Shown here: one piece after another, positions 7,702 to 15,140 of the stretch | Numbering within the stretch: position 1 is the first letter of the stretch | How the letters are laid out: each line of letters begins with the position of its first letter | DNA from: CAYYAQ01 sp964469555 | GTDB lineage: Bacteria; Planctomycetota; UBA1135; UBA2386 | NCBI GenBank assembly: GCA_964469555.1 | Contig: CAYYAQ010000070.1 | Coordinates: 1-25,983 of the forward strand | Direction: 5' to 3' | Length of the DNA: 25,983 nucleotides | Notes under the pieces: model-generated | Database searches by the model: none | Seen by the model: the letters and a program-made list of their open reading frames with translations, nothing else | Told to the model about the DNA's origin: nothing | Made by a program: the position numbers and the translations under genes

Positions 7702-7947
7702 TCAAGAACCGTCCCAGACACCCGGAACCCACCCGGCCACGTTCCCCCACTCGCGACTCGCCGTCAAGCCGCACTCAGCGCCCGCTTGATCGAGGCGTTC
7801 CACCGCGATTCGCGCCCCTCTATCACCCAACTCCCGGCAACCAATGTGAGCGAGGCCAGGAAGAAGCGGCGCATGGGGGGGATAGACGATCCAAGCTGCC
7901 GAATAGTGCGCATAGCCATTGAAGTCACCCAGCTTGGCTCGGTTCAA
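7702..7947 (-). CDS. Weakly supported ORF of 81 codons
   Basis: This TTG-initiated frame has a coding-like composition (GYAHYSAAWIVYPPHAP, then ELGDRGARIAVERLDQAG) and lies just upstream of the small membrane protein on the same strand. It has no Shine-Dalgarno, no recognised domain and no signal peptide. It could be a remnant of a lost gene or chance. The rest of 7673-8072 holds only two hairpins. Confidence 0.22.
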   Translation of the reverse strand: MNRAKLGDFNGYAHYSAAWIVYPPHAPLLPGLAHIGCRELGDRGARIAVERLDQAGAECGLTASREWGNVAGWVPGVWDGS

Positions 7948-7988
7948 AGTAATATGTTCTTAGCCTGCTGCACGACATAACCGTCCGG

Positions 7989-8005
7989 AAGAGCGAAAGG
8001 CTCTT
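7989..8005. other. Short perfect hairpin with GAAAG loop
   Basis: AAGAGC-GAAAG-GCTCTT is a perfect 6-bp stem and 5-base loop, 18 bases from the larger hairpin at 8023-8051. Two adjacent hairpins downstream of a minus-strand gene would fit a two-stage terminator or an mRNA end protector. No RNA family was recognised. Confidence 0.3.
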
Positions 8006-8022
8006 TGACGACTGTAACGCAA

Positions 8023-8051
8023 CCGCCCTCCGGCTGTTCACCGGAGGGCGG
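8023..8051 (-). terminator. Strong hairpin, probable terminator of the secreted-protein gene
   Basis: CCGCCCTCCGG and CCGGAGGGCGG form a perfect 11-bp stem around a 7-base loop. The stem starts 22 bases beyond the stop of the minus-strand gene ending at 8073. Read on the minus strand it is followed by TTGCGTTACAG, which is only moderately T-rich. On the plus strand ACTTTT follows, so it could act in both directions. Confidence 0.6.
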
Positions 8052-8072
8052 ACTTTTGGGGAGGTCGCCGGG

Positions 8073-9263
8073 TTAGGTTCCGACTTCGATCCTCAGGCCC
8101 GCGGTAAAGGAGACCCCGCCCGCCGCCTTCGCGTCGAGCTGCAGCACCTGGACGTACACGGTGACCGGCGTCGCGGGCATGGTCATCGGCATTTGAAGCT
8201 CGTGGTCTTGGGTGAATGGCATCGCCGTCCCGATGGTGAATGGCATGGGAACCGGCAGGGTGATAATCGGGAACACGAGCAGCTCTCCCTGGAGGAAGAT
8301 CAGCGAGCTCGCGCTCACACCGATCAGAACCATGGCGGAACTGGGTGCGCCCGATGAATTCTCGGCCGTGAACGAGACCTTGCTACCCAGCACGGGATGA
8401 CCCGTGAGGCTGATGGCCGGCGCGCAGCTCGTCCCGCCGTACTGACCGTTTCGACCCCCTCTCGGTGTTCCCTTCGTGCCCAATCCGTAGTGCGTCGCAC
8501 TTGCCGCGCGTGGCGTACTGGAGACGTCGCGCACCTGCAGCATGTTGAGCAAGCCCCAGGTCGCCTTGAGCGGGGGAGTCGTGTTCGGGTCCGCATCCTG
8601 ATCCCAACAGGTGAACGTCTGGGTCCCGCCCGCTGCGGCCACGAAGACGCCGGTCGCAACCTGACCCTTCATGGCATTGCCTGTGGTCATGAAGATGCCA
8701 CCCTTGCCCTCTCGACCGCCATTGCCGTCATCCCATTCGACGAGCTTGGCGGAACTGTGGGCGCACCAGAGCTGGATCTGATAGGTGTTCCCGGGCGTCA
8801 ACCCCGAGATCGTGTTGACCCGGGAGTGATTGCCTGGCCGTACGTGCTTCCCAGTGCTGAGACCTAGGTTGTAGGCGGCGTTAGGCGTGACGCCATTACC
8901 CATTCCGCTCGCTCTTTGCCACGGCATCTTGACCCTGTAGCCACCGCTCGTGAAGTCGGGCCAGTACATGACGCCATTCGTCACCGGGCCTCCTTTCGTC
9001 ATGACCTTCTTGTTCCAGTGGCCACGATCGGCCTGGAAGTGCACGCCGTTGACGACGGTCGCACACGGTTCCGGGCCCAGGTTGACCGCGATGCACAACT
9101 TGCCGGCGGTGATGACATCCGTCTCGTCGACGAGGTCGTTGACTGTTATCCAGGTGATCTTGGCTTGAGCCGGGACGGCGGCGATGGTCAGGCCGAGTGC
9201 GGCCAACGCTGCCGTGGCGAAAGTGACCGCGGACCCGGTCCGCTTTGCTGAGTGGGTTTTCAT
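8073..9263 (-). CDS. Secreted protein of planctomycete type, unknown function
   Basis: The frame extends to 9662, but ATG 9263 is preferred: GGAG lies ten bases upstream and a textbook signal peptide follows (KTHSAKRTGSAVTFATAAL..., Ala-rich, cleaved after VPAQA). The resulting protein has 396 residues. The N-terminal half (ITWITVNDLVDETDVITAG, TVVNGVHFQAD, NTISGLTPGNTYQIQLW, LLNMLQVRDV) resembles the carbohydrate-binding-like jelly-roll modules found in exported proteins of Planctomycetota and Verrucomicrobiota. The last ~90 residues (P-V-L-G-S-K-V-S-F-T, then alternating strands) form a second beta-sandwich, common as a C-terminal module in large planctomycete secretomes. The role is likely adhesive or carbohydrate-related. 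No catalytic motif was seen. Confidence 0.7.
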   Translation of the reverse strand: MKTHSAKRTGSAVTFATAALAALGLTIAAVPAQAKITWITVNDLVDETDVITAGKLCIAVNLGPEPCATVVNGVHFQADRGHWNKKVMTKGGPVTNGVMYWPDFTSGGYRVKMPWQRASGMGNGVTPNAAYNLGLSTGKHVRPGNHSRVNTISGLTPGNTYQIQLWCAHSSAKLVEWDDGNGGREGKGGIFMTTGNAMKGQVATGVFVAAAGGTQTFTCWDQDADPNTTPPLKATWGLLNMLQVRDVSSTPRAASATHYGLGTKGTPRGGRNGQYGGTSCAPAISLTGHPVLGSKVSFTAENSSGAPSSAMVLIGVSASSLIFLQGELLVFPIITLPVPMPFTIGTAMPFTQDHELQMPMTMPATPVTVYVQVLQLDAKAAGGVSFTAGLRIEVGT

Positions 9264-9609
9264 GAGGTGAGTTCTCCGAAAAGGCAGGCCTCGTCGCCGA
9301 GGACGGTGGCCGGTGGATAGGCGTTCCCGATGGGCGCTCCCAGGGATCCTCGAGGGTATCATGTCGCGCTGTCGGATCTGTGTACCAACCGCGATGCAGG
9401 TTGGCTCGTCCAATTTCCTTTCCACCGTGTGGAACAGTCCGATGTTTGCGCCGGCTCGTTGCTGTCGGCATCTCCAAAACACGTGTACCGTCCCTGCGCA
9501 ACTATTCCCACTCACCGCATATTGGGATACCCCCTGCTGCAACGGCGACACCATGCCAGTTCGCCATTCAAACACTCCAACAAGACTGCAACGAGTCACC
9601 CCCCCCACA
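9264..9609. other. Intergenic stretch without a supported gene
   Basis: This segment is less GC-rich than its neighbours and presumably carries the promoter of the minus-strand secreted protein. Open frames on both strands cross it, but their translations lack domain-like or codon-biased sequence. I see no hairpin, repeat or clear promoter hexamers. Confidence 0.4.
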
Positions 9610-9726
9610 ATGGTGGAGCTCTGGATGCAGTCGATTGAGGGAAACCCGTTCCCGCAACGCAAGAAGGATTACGTCGAACGATTCATCGCGAGACACGACA
9701 AGGAGTGGCCGGGGATCCTCAAGTGA
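9610..9726 (+). CDS. 38-codon ORF, possibly the C-terminal end of a lost gene
   Basis: From ATG 9610 this short frame reads like real protein (MVELWMQSIEGNPFP, then QRKKDYVERFIARHDKEWPG), amphipathic and charged, ending at TGA 9726. The frame upstream of 9610 loses protein-like character. No family was recognised and no ribosome-binding site is evident. The composition is that of a C-terminal helix, so a deletion remnant similar to the sulfatase tail is the simplest explanation; a real small protein cannot be excluded. 9727-9879 holds no gene and must contain the promoter of the FAD oxidoreductase. Confidence 0.3.
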   Translation: MVELWMQSIEGNPFPQRKKDYVERFIARHDKEWPGILK

Positions 9727-9879
9727 TCGACTTATTGGTCACTCGACTACCACTACGCTGTGACGGCAAGCGCGTGCGATGCAGAGGCGGTGTCAGCAAG
9801 ACTCCTCACTGCGGCCTGGTGACCTGGTAGAGATTGTGCCGCTATTGCCGACAGACGCAGCTCAGGAGAGACTCACGGT

Positions 9880-11541
9880 ATGAAGACCTTTTTCAGCGCG
9901 ATCCTCCTGGCGCTCGGCGGATTGCTGCCCGTTCTCCAGCCCGAATCACACGAGATGGATGTCGTGGTTTACGGCGACGCCTCTGGGGGAGTGATTGCGG
10001 CGGTGCAAGCCGCCCGGATGGGCAAGAAGGTGGTCTTGATCTCCCAATATGGCCACCTCGGCGGACTCACCAGCAGCGGGCTCGGCTGGACGGATATCGG
10101 CAACACGTCGATTCTCGGCGGGCTCTCGCAAGAGTTTTACCACCGGGTGTATCAGCACTATCAGCGCGATGATGCCTGGGTGCAGGAGTCGCGCGTGAAG
10201 TTTCGCAACCGAGGCCAGGGAGCGCCGGCCCTCAACCCCAAGACGGAACTCGCCTCGACCTTCGAGCCGAAGGTCGCCGAGGCCGTGTTCGACGCCATGG
10301 TGAAGGAGGCGGGCGTGAAAGTGATCGAGGGGCGTCTCGATCTCGCTCGAGGCGTCACGAAGTCGGGGGCTCGCATCGTCGGCATCCGTCTGGAAGGCGG
10401 CGTCCTCGTGCGGGGTGAGATGTTCATCGACGCGTCCTACGAAGGCGACCTGATGGCGGCAGCCGGCGTGTCGTTTCGCATGGGGAGGGAAGCGAACGCC
10501 CGCTACGACGAGCGGGGGAACGGGATCACCGGTCCGCGACGAGGCAATCAGTTGCCGAATGGAATCGATCCCTACGTGATCGAGGGTGATGCGTCGAGCG
10601 GGCTGTTGCCGGGCGTCAATGCGGACATGGGTGGTGGAGTCGGAACGGCAGACAAGCGCCTTCAGGCGTACTGCTATCGGATGGTCCTGACGAACGTCGC
10701 GTCGAACCGCGTCGCGATCCGCAAGCCTCGGACCTATGACTCGGCCGACTATGAGATCCTGTTTCGCGCCATCAAGGCGGGGCAAACGCGCCGCTTCTTC
10801 AAGACGACAATGGTTCCCAATCACAAGACCGACGGCAACAACGCCAGCGGTATCTCCTGTGATTGGATCGGCGGCAACTACGGTCCCGATTGGAACTGGG
10901 CGACGCTGAGCCACGAGGCGCGGGAAGCGCTGGCGTCCAGGCATCGCGACTGGCAACTCGGCCTGCTCTGGACCTTGCAGAATCACCCCCGCGTGCCCGA
11001 GTCGCTGCGCAAGAGGATCGGGGTGTGGGGATTGGCGAGGGACGAGTTCCCGGACAATGGCAACTGGCCCTACAACCTCTACGTGCGCGAGGCCCGTCGG
11101 CTGGAGTCGGACTTCGTGATGACCGAGAAGCACTGTCGGCGGGAGTTGCAGGTCGCGGATTCGGTTGGCATGGGGGCCTATACCATGGATTCCCACAACG
11201 TGCAGCGCTTCGTCCACAAGGGGATGGTGAAGAACGAGGGCGACATTCAGTCGCCGATTCGAGGCAAGGCGTACGGGATCTCGTACCGTGCGATCGTGCC
11301 TCGGGCGAGCGAGTGCGAAAACCTGTTCGTCCCCTGGGCTCTGTCCGCGACCCACATCGCGTTTGGCTCGATCCGCATGGAGCCGGTGTTCATGGTTTTG
11401 TCGCAGAGCGCGGCCACCGCTGCTTGCATGGCGATCGATGCGGGGTGCGCGATTCAGAACGTCGACTACGCGCAGCTCAGGGTACGGCTTGTCGAGGATG
11501 GTCAAAAGCTAGTCGCCACGAAGAAGCGTCCACCGAGGTGA
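9880..11541 (+). CDS. Secreted FAD-dependent oxidoreductase (FAD_oxidored family)
   Basis: This is a 553-residue exported flavoprotein. ATG 9880 has AGGAG about twelve bases upstream. A short signal peptide (MKTFFSAILLALGGLLPVL) precedes the Rossmann dinucleotide fold VVVYGDASGGVIAAVQAA (residues ~28-45), in which the G-x-G-x-x-G pattern is relaxed to G-D-A-S-G-G, followed by KKVVLI. The block GHLGGLTSSGLGWTDIGN then ILGGLSQEFY is diagnostic of the FAD_oxidored (pfam12831) proteins abundant in Planctomycetota. FINDASYEGDLMAAAGVSF-like (here FIDASYEGDLMAAAG) and the C-terminal AATAACMAIDAG flavin-cap segment are also present. The substrate is unknown; a role in oxidising sugars or polysaccharide products outside the cytoplasm fits the nearby sulfatase. 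Confidence 0.85.
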   Translation: MKTFFSAILLALGGLLPVLQPESHEMDVVVYGDASGGVIAAVQAARMGKKVVLISQYGHLGGLTSSGLGWTDIGNTSILGGLSQEFYHRVYQHYQRDDAWVQESRVKFRNRGQGAPALNPKTELASTFEPKVAEAVFDAMVKEAGVKVIEGRLDLARGVTKSGARIVGIRLEGGVLVRGEMFIDASYEGDLMAAAGVSFRMGREANARYDERGNGITGPRRGNQLPNGIDPYVIEGDASSGLLPGVNADMGGGVGTADKRLQAYCYRMVLTNVASNRVAIRKPRTYDSADYEILFRAIKAGQTRRFFKTTMVPNHKTDGNNASGISCDWIGGNYGPDWNWATLSHEAREALASRHRDWQLGLLWTLQNHPRVPESLRKRIGVWGLARDEFPDNGNWPYNLYVREARRLESDFVMTEKHCRRELQVADSVGMGAYTMDSHNVQRFVHKGMVKNEGDIQSPIRGKAYGISYRAIVPRASECENLFVPWALSATHIAFGSIRMEPVFMVLSQSAATAACMAIDAGCAIQNVDYAQLRVRLVEDGQKLVATKKRPPR

Positions 11542-11669
11542 AGAATTGTCTCGGTCGGCACATCCAGGAGCTGCGCTCGTGACGTCATCCCCCGCGAGTG
11601 TCCGGCGAGCCTCCCCTGAGTCTGATCGCTACCGCCGCTCCCTCAGTCTTGTGATGAAGGGGGGATAGA

Positions 11670-11960
11670 CGGCCCGTTCTAATCCGCCCCATCAACCTCT
11701 CGTTCGGCTGGGATCCGTCCGTGGCCCAGCACGAGATCGCCCAGGGTCGCAGCCTCCAATTGGTCAACTGTCCCTGGTACGCGGGCTACACGAACGCGCT
11801 CTGGGCCGTGTCGCCGAAACTCGGGACGCAGGCGCTCCCGATTCCGCCGATCCAGTACGGCCCTCTTCTCGACCGGTCGATCTTCATTCTGTTGGGCCAG
11901 AACACGCGGTCGAAGAGGGGAATATTCAGCGATCCTCTCGGCATCGAGATACGAAAGTAG
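11670..11960 (+). pseudogene. Orphan C-terminal beta-rich fragment of a secreted protein
   Basis: This frame has no good start but reads as protein throughout, for example SLQLVNCPWYAGYTNALWAV, then ALPIPPIQYGPLLDRSIFIL and DPLGIEIRK before the stop. The order (polar strand, L-P-I-P turn, hydrophobic strand, short C-terminal strand) resembles the C-terminal beta-sandwich common in planctomycete secreted proteins. The upstream part of such a protein is absent: a stop sits at 11667-11669. I regard it as a remnant. 11542-11669 contains nothing I can name. The fragment overlaps the MttB-like stub on the other strand by 35 bases. Confidence 0.35.
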
Positions 11961-12114
11961 CCGCCGACTCCGACGAACTCGATGAGGTCAGGCGCGAGAA
12001 AGCAACGGCATCCTCGACTCTCACGCCGGTCTGCGCGAGCACCGCCATCGCCTCATCGATGATGCGGCCAACGAGGTCGTCTTCGAGAATCTTCAGTCGC
12101 GGCTTCATGCTCAT
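11926..12114 (-). pseudogene. N-terminal stub of an MttB-family corrinoid methyltransferase
   Basis: ATG 12114 follows AGGGGG at a proper distance. The first ~36 residues (MKPRLKILEDDLVGRIIDEA, then MAVLAQTGVRVEDAVAF) match the typical opening of the trimethylamine/glycine-betaine:corrinoid methyltransferase family. In that family this leads into a ~450-residue TIM barrel. Here similarity stops near 12005 and the frame degenerates into a Ser-rich stretch ending at 11926. It diverges from the corrinoid operon across a shared 61-base promoter region. Such a protein would have loaded methyl groups from a quaternary or tertiary amine onto the neighbouring corrinoid protein. It cannot be active in this form. 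Confidence 0.65.
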
Positions 12115-12134
12115 CTAGCCCCCTGGTCACCGTT

Positions 12135-12170
12135 CGTAGTTCCTACGCAAGTGTCGCTACCGTAAGGTAG
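12135..12170 (+). promoter_or_regulatory. Leader hairpins masking the corrinoid-operon ribosome-binding site
   Basis: Two small perfect inverted repeats precede the first operon gene: CGTAG-TTC-CTACG (12135-12147) and CTACC-GTAA-GGTAG (12157-12170). The 3' arm of the second contains most of the presumed Shine-Dalgarno AAGG (12164-12167) before ATG 12176. CTAC of the first repeat could alternatively pair with GGTAG of the second. The arrangement could tune translation. The stems are only 5 bp, so the idea is tentative, and it is not a recognisable cobalamin riboswitch. Confidence 0.3.
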
Positions 12171-12175
12171 TTCGC

Positions 12176-12844
12176 ATGGTGGATTTGACACCCTTGAATC
12201 GAGCGCTCTACCAAGGCGAGAGCGAGGCAGTCGTCGCTCTCACGGAACAGGCACTCGCGGCGGGCTTGCCGGCGGAACGAATTCTCCAGGAGGGGCTCGT
12301 GAAGGGGATGAAGGTCGTCGGTGAGGACTTTCGTAACAACGTGATCTACGTGCCACAGGTGCTGATCGCCGCACGCTCGATGAAGGCCGGGATGACCATT
12401 CTAGAGCCCCAACTCGGCGGATCGGGTGGGGCGGCCCGTCTGGGCACGATCGTCCTGGGCACGGTCAAGGGCGACCTTCACGACATCGGGAAGAACCTCG
12501 TCCGCATGCTGGCCGAAGGTGCTGGTTTCGAGGTGATCGACATAGGCGTGGACCAGACAGCGGACAGTTTCATCGCTGCCGCGAGGGAGCACGGCGCCGG
12601 AATCGTCGGGGCGAGTGCGCTCCTGACGACGACGATGCCGTACATGAAGACCGTCGTGGACGCCTTTGCCGCCGCCGAGGGTTTACACGATGTGCGTATC
12701 TGCGTGGGAGGCGCGCCGGTGAGTGCCGAATACGCCGAGCAAATCGGCGCCGCGGGCCACGCCGACGATGCCTCGCGCGCTGTGGATCTGTTCGAGAGGA
12801 TCTATCCCGGCGGAGCCGGCAAAGAGAATAGAGCAGGCGGATAG
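12176..12844 (+). CDS. Corrinoid (cobalamin)-binding methyl carrier protein (MtbC/MtgC-like)
   Basis: This is a 222-residue cytoplasmic protein built as the methionine-synthase-like B12 module. A helical cap domain covers residues ~1-85 (GLPAERILQEGLVKGMKVVG, then FRNNVIYVPQVLIAARSM). A Rossmann cobalamin-binding domain covers ~90-210. The lower-ligand motif D-x-H-x-x-G is present as DLHDIG (D100, H102, G105), followed by the expected SxL (GASALLTTTM) and GG (VGGAPVS) motifs that hold the nucleotide tail. It would shuttle a methyl group between a donor methyltransferase and an acceptor methyltransferase by cycling between Co(I) and methyl-Co(III). It opens a five-gene plus-strand operon whose other products reactivate or use such a carrier. 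Length is normal. Confidence 0.93.
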   Translation: MVDLTPLNRALYQGESEAVVALTEQALAAGLPAERILQEGLVKGMKVVGEDFRNNVIYVPQVLIAARSMKAGMTILEPQLGGSGGAARLGTIVLGTVKGDLHDIGKNLVRMLAEGAGFEVIDIGVDQTADSFIAAAREHGAGIVGASALLTTTMPYMKTVVDAFAAAEGLHDVRICVGGAPVSAEYAEQIGAAGHADDASRAVDLFERIYPGGAGKENRAGG

Positions 12845-12848
12845 TATT

Positions 12849-14429
12849 GTGTCCGTCAAGCTCGAGGTCGCCGAACTCACAGTCGACGGGCATCGCGTCC
12901 CGCTCAGGGCGGACGCGACGCTCTTCGAGTTGGCGCGGCGCGCCGGCGTCTCGATCCCCAACGCCTGCCAAGAGAACGGCAAGTGCCGTGAGTGTCTCGT
13001 CCAGGTTGATGACGGTCACCTGGCCCTCTCGCCGCCGACCATCGAAGAGGATCAGCTGCAAGAGTCCTTCCGACTGGCCTGCCGAGCCCGCGTTACGGAT
13101 CCGAAGACCGCCATTCGCTGCCGGACCCTGCGGCACCGCCGGCTGCGGATCGAGACCTGTGGCGACTTGCAGCGCCCGGCCTCGGGCGATCCCACCGCAA
13201 ACGGACGTGGGCTGGCGATCGACATCGGTACGACGAGTGTCGTGCTGCGGCTGATCGAACTCGCTACCGGCGAGGTCGTCGATGCTCGTGCCTTCGAGAA
13301 CCCGCAGTGTGTGGCCGGCGCCGACGTGATGTCACGCATCGCCTTCGACGGCCGCGATGACAGCGGCTTCCTTCGCCGGACGCTGCTCGGCTTCCTCGGC
13401 CGTGAGATCCGCGAACTCTCCGGGACCCCAACGGAGATTCGCAGAGTCGTGGTGGTCGGCAACCCGACGATGCGCGACCTCTTTTTTGGCCTCGATGTCG
13501 CAGGGCTCGGCCAGCGGCCATATCGGTCACTCACCGCCGACCGCGAGTCGATACAACTCGACGCGAACACCTCGAGCCTCGGTCGCGGTTTCGGCGCCGG
13601 CCTCGATCTCGGCCTACACCCTGAGGCCCGTGTGTTCTCGCCCGCACAGATCGGTGGGCACGTCGGCAGCGATGCAGCGGCGAGCCTGCTCGTCGCCGAT
13701 CTCGCCCACCATGATCGGCCACGCGCTCTGCTGGACATCGGCACCAACACGGAGTTGGTCGTCGCGCACGGCGATCGCATCCTCGCGGCCTCATGCCCGG
13801 CCGGGCCGGCCTTTGAAGGCGGTGGCATCACCTGTGGCATGCCGGCCTTCGACGGCGCGATCGCGAATGTGCGGCGCACCGCGGACGGCCTGTTCGACTG
13901 CGATGTGCTGGGCGACGCGCGGGCTACGGGCATCTGCGGATCAGGACTCATCGCAGCGGTAGCGGTCTTTCTCGAGTCGGGTCTGATGAACGAGCTGGGC
14001 AGGTTCGTGGATGGCAGCAACCGCATCTACCTCGACGTGGACGAAACCGTATTCCTCACCGAACGTGACGTCGCCGAGCTTGCCCAGGCCAAGTCAGCCC
14101 ACGCAGCTGGCCTGCAGATCGTCGCGAAACAGCTCGGCATCAGGCTCCGCGACCTCGATACTGTGTTCCTCTGCGGCGCCTTCGGCCACCACCTCGACCC
14201 AGGTGCTGCGATGCGGATCGGCTTGATCTCCGAGCTGACGGCTGACAGAATCAAGCGCCTCGGCAACACCGCGATCGAAGGCGCCGCCGCCTTGCTGTCC
14301 ACACCCGGCGAGAACCACCGGCTCGCGATGCTTGTCGAGGGCATCGAGCACGTGAATCTCGAAACCGACCCGGACTTCTTCGACCTGTTCGCCGAAGGCT
14401 GTCTCTTCCGCCCGCTGCACGGTGACTGA
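12849..14429 (+). CDS. Ferredoxin-ASKHA corrinoid reductive activator (RACo/RamA-like, DUF4445)
   Basis: This ATP-dependent activator reduces accidentally oxidised Co(II) corrinoid proteins back to Co(I). I chose GTG 12849, five bases after the previous stop with AGGCGG upstream; the frame is open further back over the end of the corrinoid gene. The 526-residue product has an N-terminal plant-type [2Fe-2S] domain with ligands C40-x5-C46-x2-C49 and C78. A linker domain and an ASKHA ATPase follow: GLAIDIGTTSVVLRLI near residue 121 (phosphate 1), LLDIGTNTELVV (phosphate 2), FEGGGITCGM, and TGICGSGLIAAVAVFLESGL (adenosine region), ending FLCGAFGHHLDPGAA. This is the full architecture of the family. 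Its direct adjacency to the corrinoid carrier identifies the likely client. Confidence 0.92.
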   Translation: MSVKLEVAELTVDGHRVPLRADATLFELARRAGVSIPNACQENGKCRECLVQVDDGHLALSPPTIEEDQLQESFRLACRARVTDPKTAIRCRTLRHRRLRIETCGDLQRPASGDPTANGRGLAIDIGTTSVVLRLIELATGEVVDARAFENPQCVAGADVMSRIAFDGRDDSGFLRRTLLGFLGREIRELSGTPTEIRRVVVVGNPTMRDLFFGLDVAGLGQRPYRSLTADRESIQLDANTSSLGRGFGAGLDLGLHPEARVFSPAQIGGHVGSDAAASLLVADLAHHDRPRALLDIGTNTELVVAHGDRILAASCPAGPAFEGGGITCGMPAFDGAIANVRRTADGLFDCDVLGDARATGICGSGLIAAVAVFLESGLMNELGRFVDGSNRIYLDVDETVFLTERDVAELAQAKSAHAAGLQIVAKQLGIRLRDLDTVFLCGAFGHHLDPGAAMRIGLISELTADRIKRLGNTAIEGAAALLSTPGENHRLAMLVEGIEHVNLETDPDFFDLFAEGCLFRPLHGD

Positions 14430-14461
14430 CCGTATGACTCTGACCGCATGACTCGGATCAC

Positions 14462-15136
14462 ATGTCCCTGATCACACACGCACCGCTCGTGTCGACTCGA
14501 CGCATCCTACAGAAACTCGGCGTACCCGACGATGTGCGACCATCGACCGCGTGGCTCGACCTCGTCGCCGGGGCAGCGGACTGGTACGCCGCCCACGGCC
14601 GGCCCTGGCGCACCGTCGAGGAGTTGGCCGTGATGCGAATCGAGCCGGACCGGGTCCATCTCGATCCCACGGCGACGCTGAATAGCGCCGTGCTCGCCCG
14701 CGGTTTCGCCACAGCCGACGTGTCCGCGGTCCAGCTCGTCGCCGTGAGTGCCGGGATCGAAGTCGACATCGAGATCGACAGACTACAGGCGACTCGGCGG
14801 CCCGACGCGGCCGGATTCCTCGCCGCCTACGGCGTCAGCGTCAGCGAACTCCTGCGCGAGGAAGAACTCGCCGCACACCACCAACTCTTGCCGCCATACG
14901 CGCCTGGCTACCTCGGCTGGCAACTCCACGATCAGGCGATTCTCTTCGGACTTCTCCACGATCGCGGACCGCTGCTGCTCGATCCGAGCTCATGCCTCAC
15001 GCCGCTGCGTTCGTCGATCGCGGTCGCCGGTGTGGCAAGGTTCGGGTACCGGATCGAGCCGGCCAAATTCTGGGCCGCCCACGGTGGCCACTCATGCAAC
15101 GGCGACTGCCTGCGTTGCAATTCCCGTGCGAGCTGA
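14462..15136 (+). CDS. MetH activation-domain-like protein (stand-alone AdoMet/B12 reactivation module)
   Basis: This is a 224-residue protein resembling the C-terminal activation domain of B12-dependent methionine synthase, found as a separate protein in bacteria with split MetH systems. Diagnostic blocks are PGYLGW (residues 149-153 region), the hydrophobic ILFGLL stretch, and SSCLTPLRSSIAVAGV (177-191). A terminal cysteine cluster C212-x3-C216-x2-C219 is typical of the stand-alone form and may bind metal. In MetH the domain supplies AdoMet for reductive methylation of Co(II). Residues 1-110 are helical and match the connecting region less clearly. It lies 32 bases after the RACo-like gene and 4 bases before the homocysteine methyltransferase start. 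Having both this and RACo in one operon is unusual. Confidence 0.8.
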   Translation: MSLITHAPLVSTRRILQKLGVPDDVRPSTAWLDLVAGAADWYAAHGRPWRTVEELAVMRIEPDRVHLDPTATLNSAVLARGFATADVSAVQLVAVSAGIEVDIEIDRLQATRRPDAAGFLAAYGVSVSELLREEELAAHHQLLPPYAPGYLGWQLHDQAILFGLLHDRGPLLLDPSSCLTPLRSSIAVAGVARFGYRIEPAKFWAAHGGHSCNGDCLRCNSRAS

Positions 15137-15140
15137 ACCC

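Noticed and set aside
9946..11505. 519-codon minus-strand frame inside the FAD oxidoreductase gene
   Set aside because: It is an antisense shadow: the plus strand carries clear Rossmann and FAD_oxidored motifs over the same bases.
12121..12175. Cobalamin riboswitch upstream of the corrinoid operon
   Set aside because: The region is too short and lacks the B12-box-like conserved sequence; only small 5-bp hairpins are present.
14433..14456. Short direct repeat (ATGACTC / ATGACTC) between the RACo-like gene and the MetH-activation-like gene
   Set aside because: The repeated unit is only about seven bases, easily explained by chance, and no associated stem or mobile-element end was seen.
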